Origin: Corynebacterium nuruki S6-4
GTDB lineage: Bacteria; Actinomycetota; Actinomycetes; Mycobacteriales; Mycobacteriaceae
NCBI RefSeq assembly: GCF_007970465.1
Contig: NZ_CP042429.1
Coordinates: 3,100,001 to 3,164,000, forward strand
Direction: 5' to 3'
DNA: 64,000 nucleotides
The notes under the pieces were generated by a model. That model did not search any database. It was not told the DNA's origin and saw only the letters and a list, made by a program, of their open reading frames with translations. Every line of letters starts with the position of its first letter. The stretch's first letter is position 1. Of the stretch, positions 1 to 8,831 are shown in pieces. A program made the translations under genes and the position numbers.

Positions 1-1502
1 GGCTCCATGAGGCGGGTGTCCAGATCGTCTCCACCGGGTCCACCGCGACCCGCATCGCGGACGCCGGCGTCCCGGTCACCCCGGTCGAGGACCTCACCGG
101 GTTCCCGGAGTGTCTCGAGGGCCGGGTGAAGACGCTGCACCCGCGCGTCCACGCCGGCATCCTCGCCGACACCCGCAAGCCGGAGCACCTCGCCCAGCTC
201 GAGGAACTGGGTGTGGAGCCGTTCCAGCTCGTCATCGTGAACCTCTACCCGTTCACCGACACGGTCGCCTCCGGGGCGGACTTCGACGCCTGCGTGGAGC
301 AGATCGACATCGGCGGCCCCTCGATGGTCCGCGCGGCGGCGAAGAACCACCCCTCCGTCGCGGTCGTCACCGACCCGGCCGAGTACGGCAATGTCGTCGC
401 CGCCGCCAAGGAGGGTGGCTACACCCTCGCCGAGCGCCGGCTGCTCGCCACCCAGGCGTTCCGCCACACGGCGTCCTACGACGTCGCGGTCGCGACCTGG
501 CTGACGCAGCAGACCGCCGAGGGCGAGTACGAGCAGTTCCCCGAGTGGATCGGTGAGGTCCACGAGCGGGCCCACACGCTGCGCTACGGCGAGAACCCGC
601 ACCAGGCCGCCGCGGTGTACACCACCCCGGGCGCCACCGGTGGTCTGGCCAACGCCGAGCAGTTCCACGGCAAGGCGATGAGCTACAACAACTACACCGA
701 CGCGGACGCCGCCTGGCGCGCCACCTGGGACCACAGTGAGCCCTGCGTGGCCATCATCAAGCACGCGAACCCCTGCGGTATCGCCGTCGCCGCCGATGTC
801 GCCACCGCGCACCGCGCCGCCCACGCCTGTGACCCGGTCTCCGCGTACGGCGGAGTGATCGCCGTCAACCGTGAGGTCTCCGTGGAGATGGCCGAGCAGG
901 TCGCCGGCATCTTCACCGAGGTCATCATCGCCCCGTCCTACGAGGACGGCGCGGTCGAGGTGCTCAGCCGCAAGAAGAACATCCGCATCCTGCGCACGGA
1001 CGCCCCGGTGCGCGAGGGCGCCGTGGACCACAAGGAAATCTCCGGTGGCCTGCTCGTCCAGCAGCGTGACCTGGTCGACGCCTCCGGCGACGACCCGGCG
1101 AACTGGACGCTGGCCGCCGGCGAGGCCGCCGACGAGCAGACCCTCGCCGACCTGCGGTTCGCCTGGACCACGGTGCGTGCCGTGAAGTCCAACGCGATTC
1201 TGCTGGCCAAGGACGGCGCCACCGTGGGCGTGGGCATGGGCCAGGTCAACCGTGTCGACTCGGCGAAGATCGCCGTCCAGCGGGCGAACACCCTCGCCGG
1301 CGACGAGCAGCGCGCGGTGGGTGCCGTCGCGGCCTCCGACGCGTTCTTCCCGTTCGCCGACGGTTTCGAGGCACTGGCCGAGGCCGGTGTGAAGGCCGTC
1401 GTCCAGCCCGGTGGGTCGGTGCGCGACCAGGAGGTCATCGACGCGGCCGTGAAGGCCGGCGTGACGATGTACCTCACCGGTGAGCGTCACTTCGCGCACT
1501 AG
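1..1502 (+). CDS. purH: Bifunctional AICAR formyltransferase / IMP cyclohydrolase PurH (5' end outside window)
   Basis: PurH carries out the last two steps of de novo purine synthesis: formylation of AICAR, then ring closure to IMP. The reading frame is open from position 3 with no start in the window, so the gene begins upstream. The first visible residues ([13 protein letters not shown], then [15 protein letters not shown]) belong to the N-terminal MGS-like cyclohydrolase domain. The C-terminal transformylase domain shows YGENPHQ, KHANPCG and the terminal sequence [14 protein letters not shown], typical of a complete PurH C-terminus. Roughly 500 residues are present, so little is missing. 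This is a housekeeping gene marking the left edge of the backbone. Confidence 0.98.
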   Translation, partial: LHEAGVQIVSTGSTATRIADAGVPVTPVEDLTGFPECLEGRVKTLHPRVHAGILADTRKPEHLAQLEELGVEPFQLVIVNLYPFTDTVASGADFDACVEQIDIGGPSMVRAAAKNHPSVAVVTDPAEYGNVVAAAKEGGYTLAERRLLATQAFRHTASYDVAVATWLTQQTAEGEYEQFPEWIGEVHERAHTLRYGENPHQAAAVYTTPGATGGLANAEQFHGKAMSYNNYTDADAAWRATWDHSEPCVAIIKHANPCGIAVAADVATAHRAAHACDPVSAYGGVIAVNREVSVEMAEQVAGIFTEVIIAPSYEDGAVEVLSRKKNIRILRTDAPVREGAVDHKEISGGLLVQQRDLVDASGDDPANWTLAAGEAADEQTLADLRFAWTTVRAVKSNAILLAKDGATVGVGMGQVNRVDSAKIAVQRANTLAGDEQRAVGAVAASDAFFPFADGFEALAEAGVKAVVQPGGSVRDQEVIDAAVKAGVTMYLTGERHFAH

Positions 1503-1509
1503 TTTCCGC

Positions 1510-1515
1510 TACGGT
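1510..1515 (+). promoter_or_regulatory. -10 hexamer of a putative leaderless promoter (DUF4334 gene)
   Basis: TACGGT lies 7 nt before the ATG at 1523. A start site 7 nt downstream of the -10 would fall on the ATG itself. It is one of a series of such sites in this window. Confidence 0.4.
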
Positions 1516-1522
1516 GGCGGCC

Positions 1523-2059
1523 ATGGATGCCGTCGCCGAACTGCGCACGATGGAGCGCCGGGGCACTGACACTGACAGTGCCCTGGCGCTCTTCGATTCC
1601 CTGCCGCCGGTGACGGTGGCCGACATGCTGGGCGACTGGCACGGGGCCGGGGTGGCGACCGGCAACCCGCTGGACGGCGTCCTCGAACTCTCCGGCTGGC
1701 ACGGCAAGCGCTACCGTTCCGCCGAGGACGCTCACCCGCTGGTCATGGCGGGGCGCCGCGGGCTGTTCGCCGTGAATCCGGCACTGGTGCCGATGCGTAC
1801 GGCGATGCGGGCGGCGCCGCTGCTGCGCCGGGTCCGGGCCGGTGGGCCGGTCCGGGCGCTCATGCCGTTGCTGCGGACCGGGAAACCCGCGGCCCGGCTC
1901 CGGATGGTGGAGTACCGGGGCGTGGTCTCCGGCACGATGATCTACGACGCGCTGCCGGTCAATGACCACTTCCGCAGGGTCGACGACGACACCCTCATGG
2001 GTGCGATGGACTACCGGGCGCTGGACCGGCCGTTCATCTTCGTCCTGCACCGGGAGTGA
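1523..2059 (+). CDS. GXWXG and DUF4334 domain protein
   Basis: A 178-residue protein. Near residues 35-52 it has the GXWXG signature (LGDWHGAGVATGNPLDG), and its C-terminal half ends in MDYRALDRPFIFVLHRE, the DUF4334 pattern. Proteins of this pair of domains are common in actinobacteria and have no firmly assigned biochemical role. A GTG nine bases upstream (1514) is in frame, but ATG 1523 is preferred because TACGGT sits exactly at leaderless spacing before it and would overlap the GTG. It lies 20 bp after purH on the same strand and converges on the SMP-30-like gene with 25 bp between the stops. Function unknown. Confidence 0.8.
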   Translation: MDAVAELRTMERRGTDTDSALALFDSLPPVTVADMLGDWHGAGVATGNPLDGVLELSGWHGKRYRSAEDAHPLVMAGRRGLFAVNPALVPMRTAMRAAPLLRRVRAGGPVRALMPLLRTGKPAARLRMVEYRGVVSGTMIYDALPVNDHFRRVDDDTLMGAMDYRALDRPFIFVLHRE

Positions 2060-2084
2060 CTGTCGGGAGTGAACCCGGGCCGGG

Positions 2085-3113
2085 TCACAGGTCCACGGCG
2101 AGCAGGCACGGATGGTCCTTGCTCGCCAGGTACAGCACCCCGTCGAGCTCGACGGCGCCGGTGGCGTTGTCGAATCCGGGGACGGTGCCGCGGACAGTGC
2201 GCACCGGGGTGCCGTCACCGTCCACCGCGGTGACCTGGACCAGGCCTCGGGGCTGGGGGACGAGGGCGTCCGGCAACGCCCACACCACCCGGGCGATCAC
2301 GCCGGGGAGCCGGCCGAGCAGGTCGAGCGGGGCGCTGCGCTGCTGCGCGTCGGCGAACCAGGCGCGGACGGGTGCGGTGCTTCCGGCACTGTCGGCACTG
2401 TCGGCACGGAACTCCGAGAGATTGTCCGGGAACCCGGGGTGGTTGGTGACCGTGCGCTCCAGCTCGCCGGCCCGCGGGCCGTGGATCCACAGCCGGGCCA
2501 GGGCGTAGCCGGTGGTCTCGGCGAAGAACAGTGACTGCCCGTCCGGTGCCAGGGCAATGCCGTTGGGGAAGTCGACGTGGGTGAGCACGACGTGCACGGT
2601 GCCGTCCGGGTCGCGGCGCAGCAGGCGGCCGGAGCCGCGGTGTTCGAGCACCGCACCCATGTAGTGCTCGAAGCCGAACCGGGTGGAGGACTGGGTGATC
2701 CACAGGGTGCCGTCGGCCTCCTCGGTGACGTTCGAGCAGAACCGCAGCGGGATCGCCTCCGCCTGGCCGACGAGGACGGCGAGGTCACCGGTGGTGCGGT
2801 CGAGGCGGAGGAGGCCCCGGTCGGCGTCGCAGATGAGCAGGGCGCCGTCGCGGGCGGTGAGCAGCCCGAGAGGGCGTCCGCCGGTGTCGGTGATCCGTCG
2901 CGCTGCACCGGTCGTCGGGTCGATCTGCAGGACGCCGCCGTCGTCGACCCCGGCCAGCAGGTGCACACCGTCACTGTCGACGATGACGTCCTCGGCCGGG
3001 CCGCCGATCAGCGGGATCGTGCGGGTTCCGGTCAACGGTGCGGCGGTGGGGACCGGCGGGGCGGTGGGCATGGTGCGGTGGGCGGGGTGCAGTGGCGGCT
3101 TCGTCTGCTTCAT
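2085..3113 (-). CDS. SMP-30/gluconolactonase-like beta-propeller protein
   Basis: A 342-residue protein with repeated propeller blades such as AEDVIVDSDGVHLLAGVDDGGVL, the NPGFPDN-like turn GFPDNLSEFR, and a long strictosidine-synthase/SMP-30-like core (FPNGIALAPDGQSLFFAETT). Family members hydrolyse sugar or other lactones or related esters, usually with a bound divalent metal; the substrate here is unknown. The first 25 residues are Pro/Ala rich and weakly conserved in style, so translation may begin further in, for example at Met15. No signal peptide is evident. It diverges from the DUF3995 gene, and an 18-bp palindrome lies between the two starts. Confidence 0.8.
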   Translation of the reverse strand: MKQTKPPLHPAHRTMPTAPPVPTAAPLTGTRTIPLIGGPAEDVIVDSDGVHLLAGVDDGGVLQIDPTTGAARRITDTGGRPLGLLTARDGALLICDADRGLLRLDRTTGDLAVLVGQAEAIPLRFCSNVTEEADGTLWITQSSTRFGFEHYMGAVLEHRGSGRLLRRDPDGTVHVVLTHVDFPNGIALAPDGQSLFFAETTGYALARLWIHGPRAGELERTVTNHPGFPDNLSEFRADSADSAGSTAPVRAWFADAQQRSAPLDLLGRLPGVIARVVWALPDALVPQPRGLVQVTAVDGDGTPVRTVRGTVPGFDNATGAVELDGVLYLASKDHPCLLAVDL

Positions 3114-3129
3114 CTGTGACAGTCAACAA

Positions 3130-3147
3130 GATTTCCACCGGGAAATC
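3130..3147. promoter_or_regulatory. 18-bp palindrome between divergent genes, probable operator
   Basis: GATTTCC-ACCG-GGAAATC is a perfect 7-bp inverted repeat with a 4-nt centre. It lies between the SMP-30-like start (3113, minus) and the DUF3995 start (3180, plus), about 20 bp upstream of the -10 TACCCT at 3167-3172 and so over the -35 region. A dimeric regulator could control both genes from it. The regulator is not identifiable. Confidence 0.5.
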
Positions 3148-3166
3148 AGCGGATCGGGGGAATCGC

Positions 3167-3172
3167 TACCCT
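3167..3172 (+). promoter_or_regulatory. -10 hexamer of a putative leaderless promoter (DUF3995 gene)
   Basis: TACCCT lies 7 nt before ATG 3180, matching the leaderless spacing seen at several other genes in the window. Confidence 0.45.
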
Positions 3173-3179
3173 GGTGGAC

Positions 3180-3674
3180 ATGGATAACCCTGCTCCGGTT
3201 GCGGCCCGCGCCGCGTTCACGGTCGCGGCCGTCGCCGGGGTGGTCCACAGCGGCGTCAGCATCTACTGGGGGTTCGGCGGGGCCTGGCTGGTGGACACGC
3301 TGGGGGAGGATCTCGTCGAGCAGTGGCAGGAGCATCCGGCGGTGCTGCTGCCGGTCGGGGTGGTGAAGATCCTCGCGGCCCTGCTGCCGTTGCTGCTGCT
3401 CAGGACGCCGGGGAAGTCGGGCACGACGAGGCTCTGGCACCGCCTGCTCCGAGCGGTGAGTTGGGCGGGGGCGGTACTGCTGATCCTGTGGGGCGGGGTG
3501 AACACCGTTACCGGCAACCTGGTGCTGTCCGGGGTCGTGGAGCCCGACGGCGGCTACGACCATGACGGGATGGTCGGCCACGCCTGGCTGTGGGATCCGC
3601 TGTTCCTCGTCTGGGGTGTGGCGCTGGCCGTCGGGCTGTGGCGGACGCGGCGCAGGGCCCAGCTCCGGGACTGA
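3180..3674 (+). CDS. DUF3995 family integral membrane protein
   Basis: A 164-residue membrane protein with about four hydrophobic segments (AAFTVAAVAGVVHSGVSIYW, LLPVGVVKILAALLPLLLL, AGAVLLILWGGVNTV, LFLVWGVALAVGLW), matching the small DUF3995 family. No catalytic motif is visible and the role is unknown. ATG 3180 is chosen over the in-frame GTG at 3174 because of the -10 element 7 nt upstream. Its TGA stop forms the outer left arm of the convergent terminator hairpin shared with the extradiol dioxygenase gene. Confidence 0.75.
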   Translation: MDNPAPVAARAAFTVAAVAGVVHSGVSIYWGFGGAWLVDTLGEDLVEQWQEHPAVLLPVGVVKILAALLPLLLLRTPGKSGTTRLWHRLLRAVSWAGAVLLILWGGVNTVTGNLVLSGVVEPDGGYDHDGMVGHAWLWDPLFLVWGVALAVGLWRTRRRAQLRD

Positions 3675-3722
3675 CACGGTCATCCCGGGCACACACTGAT
3701 GCCCGGGATGTCCGCCGTGTCA
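3672..3722. terminator. Bidirectional terminator built from both stop codons
   Basis: A nested perfect inverted repeat: outer arms TGACACGG (3672-3679) and CCGTGTCA (3715-3722), inner 11-bp arms CATCCCGGGCA (3681-3691) and TGCCCGGGATG (3700-3710), with an 8-nt loop. The outer arms begin and end with the TGA stops of the two convergent genes. No long T-run follows, as is usual for high-GC actinobacterial hairpins. Confidence 0.75.
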
Positions 3723-4715
3723 GAGACCGGCGGAGGGGGTGGTGGCGAGACTGCGCATGGCCCCTTCGATGACGAACGGGTCGCCGTACCAGGTGAGACC
3801 GTCCTTGAACTTCTCCCGCTCCCACTTGATGGGCTGCCAGTCCGGATCGAAGATCAGGTAACCGCCGGCATAGAGTTCCACCCGGTGCCCGGATCCGGGA
3901 TCGAGGACATAGAGGTACATGGCCTGGCCGATACCGTGCTTTCCGGGGCCGAGGTCGAAGGTGACGTCAAAGTCGGCGAGGACATCGGCAGCGGTGAGGA
4001 TGTCGGACATGTTCTCCAGGTTGAATGCCATGTGATGCAGCCGACCGGACTTCCCCTCCGAGTTCGCCACGATCGCCAGATCGTGGACCTGAGGGGTGAC
4101 GGACATCCAGGACGCGAGGACTGTTTCGTCATCCCGGTGCAGCTGGTATTCACGACGCTTGAAACCGAGCGTGTCGCGGACGAACTGTTCCGCCTCATTG
4201 ATGTTCTCGCGGGCGGTCTGCACATTGAAGTGATCGATTCGACGCACACCCAGACCACGGCGACGGGAACTGTTGGACGGCAGTTTGGAGCGGATCTCCT
4301 CCGGCGCCTCCGGCCGGTCGATGTCGTAGTAGAGCTCGACGGGATGCCCGCTGCCGGGGAGCAGGAAGCGGACCGCGGTTCCACGACCTGCCTCGGTACC
4401 GGCCGCAATTTCGACAGCCTCGATCTCCTGCCGGTGCAGCTCCTCGTAGAACAGTTCGACGTCCTGTGGACGCTTCACCCGGAAACTGTAGGTGTTGACG
4501 GTGTTCTCGTCCTGCTGGGTGAGTACCAGGGAGTGATGGGTGAGCTCCATGTAACCACGGAGGTAGGCGGTGTCGCCGATCCGTTCCACGACCTCCATGC
4601 CGAGCAGATCACGGAAGAAGTGGAGGGATTTCTCAAGGTCTTTCGTGCCGACGTTGATGGCGCCGCACTGGGCGACCTGGGGGCCGGGATCGTAGCTGTC
4701 GAGAAGTCGTGCCAT
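3720..4715 (-). CDS. Type I extradiol (meta-cleavage) ring dioxygenase
   Basis: Opens a catechol ring next to the two hydroxyls, using Fe(II) and O2. The 331-residue protein has two vicinal-oxygen-chelate modules. The expected 2-His-1-Glu iron ligands are visible as H162 (RRIDHFNV), H227 or H228 (GRLHHMAF) and E280 (HRVELYAGGY). The start is ATG 4715, preceded by AAAGGACC; the frame extends further upstream but is out of character there (antisense of the ligase). It is the last gene of the minus-strand island, 55 bp after the CoA-ligase gene, and shares the operator-bearing promoter region near 6.4 kb. The ring substituent accepted (alkyl-, aryl- or unsubstituted catechol) cannot be told from sequence. 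Confidence 0.9.
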   Translation of the reverse strand: MARLLDSYDPGPQVAQCGAINVGTKDLEKSLHFFRDLLGMEVVERIGDTAYLRGYMELTHHSLVLTQQDENTVNTYSFRVKRPQDVELFYEELHRQEIEAVEIAAGTEAGRGTAVRFLLPGSGHPVELYYDIDRPEAPEEIRSKLPSNSSRRRGLGVRRIDHFNVQTARENINEAEQFVRDTLGFKRREYQLHRDDETVLASWMSVTPQVHDLAIVANSEGKSGRLHHMAFNLENMSDILTAADVLADFDVTFDLGPGKHGIGQAMYLYVLDPGSGHRVELYAGGYLIFDPDWQPIKWEREKFKDGLTWYGDPFVIEGAMRSLATTPSAGL

Positions 4716-4770
4716 GGTGATGGTCCTTTGCTGATTGGGTGGGGAGTTGGGGGGATGAACGGGGGTGCCG

Positions 4771-6342
4771 TCAGGACGCGCCGGCGAGCACGTCGCGGCG
4801 GATGCGCTGCTTGTCGAGTTTTCCGCTGCCGTTGCGGGCGACCTCGTCGGTGACGACGAGAGCCCGGGGCAGTTTGTAGGAGGCGATGCGGGTGGACAGG
4901 AATTCACGGACCTCGTCGAGGGTGGCGGGCTCACTCCGGAACTGGACGACGGCGCACACGGTCTCACCCCATTTCTCGTCGGGGACGCCGATGACGGCGA
5001 CATCCACGACCTCGGGGTGGGTGAACAGGGCATTCTCGATCTGTGCCGGGTAGATGTTCTCGCCACCGGAGAGCACCATGTCCTTGAGTCGGTCCACAAT
5101 GAAGAAGTAGCCGTCCTCGTCACGGCGGCCCAGGTCGCCGGTGCGGAACCAACCGTCATCGGTGAACGCCTGTCGGGTGGCCTTCGGGTTGTTCCAGTAT
5201 CCGGTGGAGACGTTCGGTCCCTGCACCCACAGTTCACCGACTGCACCGGACTCGGTGACGTCGATGAGTGTCTCCGGGTCCATGACCTTGACCCGGGTGT
5301 AGGGCATCGGGGTACCGCACGAACCGAGTTTCTCCCGGACCTTGGATTCGTCGAGGTGGGTGGAGAACGGGGCGGTCTCGGTGAGGCCCCACGCCTGCTG
5401 GAGGAGGACATCGCGGTCTGCGTAGAGGGCGACAAGTTCGGGCGGGACCGGCGCGGCCGCCACACAGGTGGCGCGCAGTGAGCTGAGGTCGGTGTCCTCG
5501 AACTCAGGTTGGCGGGCCATGGCGGACAGCATTGCGGGGACGAGGAAGACCGTGGTCACGCGTCGCTCTTCGATGTCGCGGAGTGCCTGTGCCGGGTCGA
5601 ACTTCCGTCGCACCAGGATGGTTCCGCCGTGGGTGAGAGTGCGCAGTGTGAAAGCGTTGAGACCACCGATGTGGAACAGCGGGGCGACGGCCAACGAGAC
5701 GTCGTCGGCCCGGGTGTCCACCGCGGAATCGACGTTGTTCCAGCCCCACCAGAGGTTACCGTGGGTGAGCATCACGCCCTTGGGGCGTCCGGTGCTGCCC
5801 GACGTGTAGAGCAGTGCAGCGAGATCGTCGTCGTGTTGCGGTTCGTGCGGCGGTACCTCGCGGGTCGCGTCGGGGTCAGCGAGGAACACTGAATAGGGTG
5901 TCCAGGCCTCGGACGGCGCTGCGGCATCGGTGATGTAGGGGTCATTGTCGACCCACAGGGTCCGGCGGATGGCGAGCGTGCTGAGAAACTCGTCGATGGC
6001 GCCGGCCTGTGCCGGTTCCGCGAGGACGACATCCGGGCGGGCATCGCGGAGGACACCACGCATTTCGTCACCCACCAACCGAAAGTTCAGCGGGACGAAC
6101 GTGGCTCCGACCCAGATAGCCGAGAAATAGGTGACCAGGAAGGTCAGACTGTTGAATCCGGTGTAGGCGACCCGGTCGCCGCGTCCCACCCCGTCGTCGC
6201 GCAGTGCTGCCGCGAACTCCCCGACAATCTCCATCAGCCGGGTGTACGGGACTTCGGTGTCCTCGTACACAATGGCCGTGTCATCGCCGTGGAGGTCGGC
6301 GTGGCGCTGCAGCTGCCGGATGGCGCTGATGTCTACATGCAT
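4771..6342 (-). CDS. AMP-forming acyl-CoA synthetase/ligase of the aromatic cluster
   Basis: A 523-residue ANL-superfamily enzyme that activates a carboxylic acid to its CoA thioester via an acyl-adenylate. Motifs in order are the P-loop LLYTSGSTGRPKGVMLTH (about residues 176-193), QQAWGLTETAP, WFRTGDLGRRDEDGYFFI, and the C-terminal KDMVLSGGENIYP and NGSGKLDKQRIR, where the second Lys is the usual catalytic lysine. AAGGAG precedes ATG 6342. Its promoter region (6343-6478) carries a copy of the 19-bp palindrome. By context it probably activates the carboxylic acid freed by the meta-cleavage hydrolase, or an aromatic acid substrate; this is inference. Confidence 0.88.
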   Translation of the reverse strand: MHVDISAIRQLQRHADLHGDDTAIVYEDTEVPYTRLMEIVGEFAAALRDDGVGRGDRVAYTGFNSLTFLVTYFSAIWVGATFVPLNFRLVGDEMRGVLRDARPDVVLAEPAQAGAIDEFLSTLAIRRTLWVDNDPYITDAAAPSEAWTPYSVFLADPDATREVPPHEPQHDDDLAALLYTSGSTGRPKGVMLTHGNLWWGWNNVDSAVDTRADDVSLAVAPLFHIGGLNAFTLRTLTHGGTILVRRKFDPAQALRDIEERRVTTVFLVPAMLSAMARQPEFEDTDLSSLRATCVAAAPVPPELVALYADRDVLLQQAWGLTETAPFSTHLDESKVREKLGSCGTPMPYTRVKVMDPETLIDVTESGAVGELWVQGPNVSTGYWNNPKATRQAFTDDGWFRTGDLGRRDEDGYFFIVDRLKDMVLSGGENIYPAQIENALFTHPEVVDVAVIGVPDEKWGETVCAVVQFRSEPATLDEVREFLSTRIASYKLPRALVVTDEVARNGSGKLDKQRIRRDVLAGAS

Positions 6343-6420
6343 CCCACTCTCTCCTTCAGTATGTTCTGTGCTGAACTCTGTTATCCAGTATCCGGTGCCC
6401 TGTCAGCTGATGGCAGCGGG

Positions 6421-6439
6421 TGTTCCGGAGGGCGGAACA
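6421..6439. promoter_or_regulatory. Operator copy 1 of the aromatic island (19-bp palindrome)
   Basis: TGTTCCGGAGGGCGGAACA: 7-bp arms TGTTCCG/CGGAACA around a 5-nt centre. The same arms and the same spacing recur at 15158-15176. It lies 79 bp upstream of the CoA-ligase start. Probably the binding site of the IclR-type or the XRE-cupin regulator encoded at the end of the island. Confidence 0.7.
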
Positions 6440-6478
6440 GAGAAAAATGCCTGGACACCGGCGGTATCTGGATCAGTG

Positions 6479-7489
6479 CTACCGGACCGCGACGAGGTCG
6501 AGAGCGACGTCGACGATCATGTCCTCCTGACCGCCGATGAGCCCGCGGCGGCCGACCTCGGTGAGGATGTCGCGGGCGTCGAGCCCGTATGTCTGTGCCG
6601 CCCGTTCAGCGTGGCGCAGGAAACTCGAATAGGCGCCGGCGTAGCCGACGGACAGTGTCTCCCGGTCGACCTGGACTGGCCGGTCATGCAGCGGCCGGAC
6701 GAGATCGTCGGCGGCATCCTGCAGGGCGAAAAGATCCTGAGGAGCGTCCCAGCCCTGCAGGCGGGCGACGGCGACGAAAGGTTCCACCGGGGTGTTCCCG
6801 GCCCCGGCCCCGTGACCTGCGAGGGAGGCGTCCACTCGGTAGGCGCCTTCCTCCACGGCGACGACCGAATTGGCGACCGCCAGTGACAGGTTCTGATGGG
6901 CGTGGATCCCGATCTGTGTCCCGTCATCGAGTACGTCACGGTAGGCCCGGATCCGGTCGCGGACCCCGTCCATGGTCAGTCGGCCGGCGGAGTCCGTGAC
7001 ATAGACGCAGTGTGCCCCGTAGCTCTCCATGAGTTTCGCCTGACCGGCGAGTCCCTCCGGAGAATTCATGTGGGACATCATGAGGAACCCCGAGACATCC
7101 ATGCCCAGGTCACGGGCGGCGGCGATGTGTTGTGCGGAGACGTCAGCCTCCGTGCAGTGGGTCGCTACCCGGACCGAGCGCACCCCGAGATCGTAGGCGT
7201 GCCGCAGATCGTCGATGGTTCCGATACCCGGCAGCAGGAGGGTGGTGAGGGTGGCGTCGTGCACCGCGCCGGCGGCCGCCTCGATCCATTCCCAGGTGCT
7301 GTGCGAACCGGGGCCGTAAGTCAGTGAGGAACCGGCCAGGCCGTCCCCGTGAGCGACCTCGATCGCGTCGACACCGGCGGCGTCGAGCGCTCCGGCGATC
7401 TGTGCGACGAGTTCCGGGGTGATGCGGTGGCGCAGGGCGTGCATGCCGTCGCGCAGCGTGACGTCCTGCAGATAGTAGGTGTGGCTCAT
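6479..7489 (-). CDS. dmpG: 4-hydroxy-2-oxovalerate aldolase
   Basis: Splits 4-hydroxy-2-oxo acids from the meta pathway into pyruvate and an aldehyde, in complex with the acylating aldehyde dehydrogenase. The 336-residue protein has the DmpG/BphI signatures: [10 protein letters not shown] with R13, D14 and H17, and IHAHQN with metal ligands H196 and H198. The C-terminal partner-contacting domain ends in [12 protein letters not shown]. Its ATG overlaps the TGA of the upstream dehydrogenase gene (ATGA at 7486-7489), so the two subunits are translationally coupled, in line with the channelled complex known for this family. Confidence 0.93.
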   Translation of the reverse strand: MSHTYYLQDVTLRDGMHALRHRITPELVAQIAGALDAAGVDAIEVAHGDGLAGSSLTYGPGSHSTWEWIEAAAGAVHDATLTTLLLPGIGTIDDLRHAYDLGVRSVRVATHCTEADVSAQHIAAARDLGMDVSGFLMMSHMNSPEGLAGQAKLMESYGAHCVYVTDSAGRLTMDGVRDRIRAYRDVLDDGTQIGIHAHQNLSLAVANSVVAVEEGAYRVDASLAGHGAGAGNTPVEPFVAVARLQGWDAPQDLFALQDAADDLVRPLHDRPVQVDRETLSVGYAGAYSSFLRHAERAAQTYGLDARDILTEVGRRGLIGGQEDMIVDVALDLVAVR

Positions 7490-8469
7490 GCCGTGACCTC
7501 CTCGGTTGTGCCGGCGGTCTGCCGCGCGGCGATGTGTTCGGCGGTGCGCAGGGCTGCGCTGGTCATGATGTCGAGGTTTCCCGCGTATTCCGGCAGGTAC
7601 ATGGCCGCTCCCTCCACTTCGAGAAACACGGTGACCTGGGTGTAACCGTCGGCCTGTCGCCGGTCGGCGGGGACGAGGAGATCCATCTCCCCGTCGACGT
7701 CGGAAAACTGGACCTCCTGCTTCAACCGGTAACCGGGGACGTAGTCCGATACCTGTGCCACCCGTGCGGCGACCGCGTCGCGGACCGCGTCCTGCGCGGC
7801 GGTATCCAGCCGGGAAGTGAGAATGAGGACAGTGTCCCGCATGATGACGGGCGGGTCGGCCGGGTTGAGCACGATGATGGCCTTGCCACGGGCGGCCCCG
7901 CCGACCTGTTCGATGGCGGCAGAGGTGGTCTCGGTGAATTCGTCGATGTTGGCGCGCGTCCCGGGGCCGGCCGACTTCGAGGAGATCGAGGCGACGATCT
8001 CCGCGTAGTGGACGTCAGTGACATCGTTGACGGCGGCGATGACCGGGATGGTCGCCTGGCCACCGCAGGTGACCATGTTCACGTCAGGGGCGTCGAGATG
8101 GGTGGTGAGGTTGACTGCCGGTACGACGTACGGGCCGATCGCCGCCGGGGTGAGGTCCACCAGCCGCTTACCGTACGGTGCGAGCACCTCGGCGTTGTGG
8201 TGGTGGGCACCTGCGCTGGTCGCGTCGAAGATGATGTCGATCCGGTCGAACAGCGGGCTGGCGACGAGGCCTTCCACGCCGTCGGCGGTGGCTTCGTAGC
8301 CGAGCTCGCGGGCGCGGGCGAGACCGTCCGAGGCGGGGTCGATGCCGACCATCACACCCATTCTGAGACTGTCCGAGAGCTCCCGGATCTTGAGCATGAG
8401 GTCGGTGCCGATGTTGCCTGAGCCGATGATGGCGACAGTTGTCGGTGTCTGCGGGGAAATGTCGGTCAT
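7486..8469 (-). CDS. dmpF: Acetaldehyde dehydrogenase (acylating)
   Basis: Converts the aldehyde released by the aldolase to acyl-CoA with NAD+ and CoA. 327 residues; the Rossmann motif [12 protein letters not shown] is near residues 14-25 and the catalytic cysteine is C135 in [12 protein letters not shown]. The start is ATG 8469 with AAGGAGT just upstream; the longer frame beyond it is antisense to neighbouring genes. It overlaps the aldolase gene by an ATGA junction and follows the small unknown gene with 2 bp between. Confidence 0.93.
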   Translation of the reverse strand: MTDISPQTPTTVAIIGSGNIGTDLMLKIRELSDSLRMGVMVGIDPASDGLARARELGYEATADGVEGLVASPLFDRIDIIFDATSAGAHHHNAEVLAPYGKRLVDLTPAAIGPYVVPAVNLTTHLDAPDVNMVTCGGQATIPVIAAVNDVTDVHYAEIVASISSKSAGPGTRANIDEFTETTSAAIEQVGGAARGKAIIVLNPADPPVIMRDTVLILTSRLDTAAQDAVRDAVAARVAQVSDYVPGYRLKQEVQFSDVDGEMDLLVPADRRQADGYTQVTVFLEVEGAAMYLPEYAGNLDIMTSAALRTAEHIAARQTAGTTEEVTA

Positions 8470-8471
8470 GA

Positions 8472-8831
8472 TTACTCCTTGAGCGGGATGTCGTCGAGGA
8501 CGGCCGGTTGATCGAGAACCCACCTGGGTTCGGTCACCAGCAGGGAGAAGCACCCGCCGTGTGTCTCCACGTCGAGGACGTAGCGGAATCCGGCGGACTC
8601 CGCCCAGGCGATGGCATCGAGGTCGAGCTCCGGAACGGGAAGTACGACCCGGCGGCAGCGGGGGTTGAGGTGCAGCAGGTGTGCGGTGTACGAGGCCAGC
8701 CGGTCGGGCTCGGGACGCCCGGTGTAGATGAGCTCCTCGTCGTGGGTTCCGGACGGGTAGGCGTCGCGGAGCGGGCCGGACCGTGCCCGGCGGTGGGTCA
8801 GAACGGCGGGGGCGCCGCCGGTGCCGGTCAC
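8472..8831 (-). CDS. Small uncharacterised protein inside the catabolic operon
   Basis: A 119-residue protein not recognised by motif. It starts at GTG 8831, overlapping the dihydrodiol dehydrogenase stop (GTGA), and ends 2 bp before the aldehyde dehydrogenase start, so it is locked into the operon. The segment [18 protein letters not shown] followed by [11 protein letters not shown] resembles the C-terminal strand-helix-strand of GNAT acetyltransferases, but no acetyl-CoA loop (Q/RxxGxG/A) is present, so catalysis is doubtful. Tight spacing on both sides argues for a role tied to the pathway, perhaps as an accessory or scaffold protein. Function unknown. Confidence 0.75.
   Translation of the reverse strand: MTGTGGAPAVLTHRRARSGPLRDAYPSGTHDEELIYTGRPEPDRLASYTAHLLHLNPRCRRVVLPVPELDLDAIAWAESAGFRYVLDVETHGGCFSLLVTEPRWVLDQPAVLDDIPLKE

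Noticed and set aside
3720..5465. Extradiol dioxygenase extended to 581 residues
   Set aside because: The extra 250 N-terminal residues are another frame of the CoA-ligase gene; ATG 4715 with AAAGGACC gives the normal family length.
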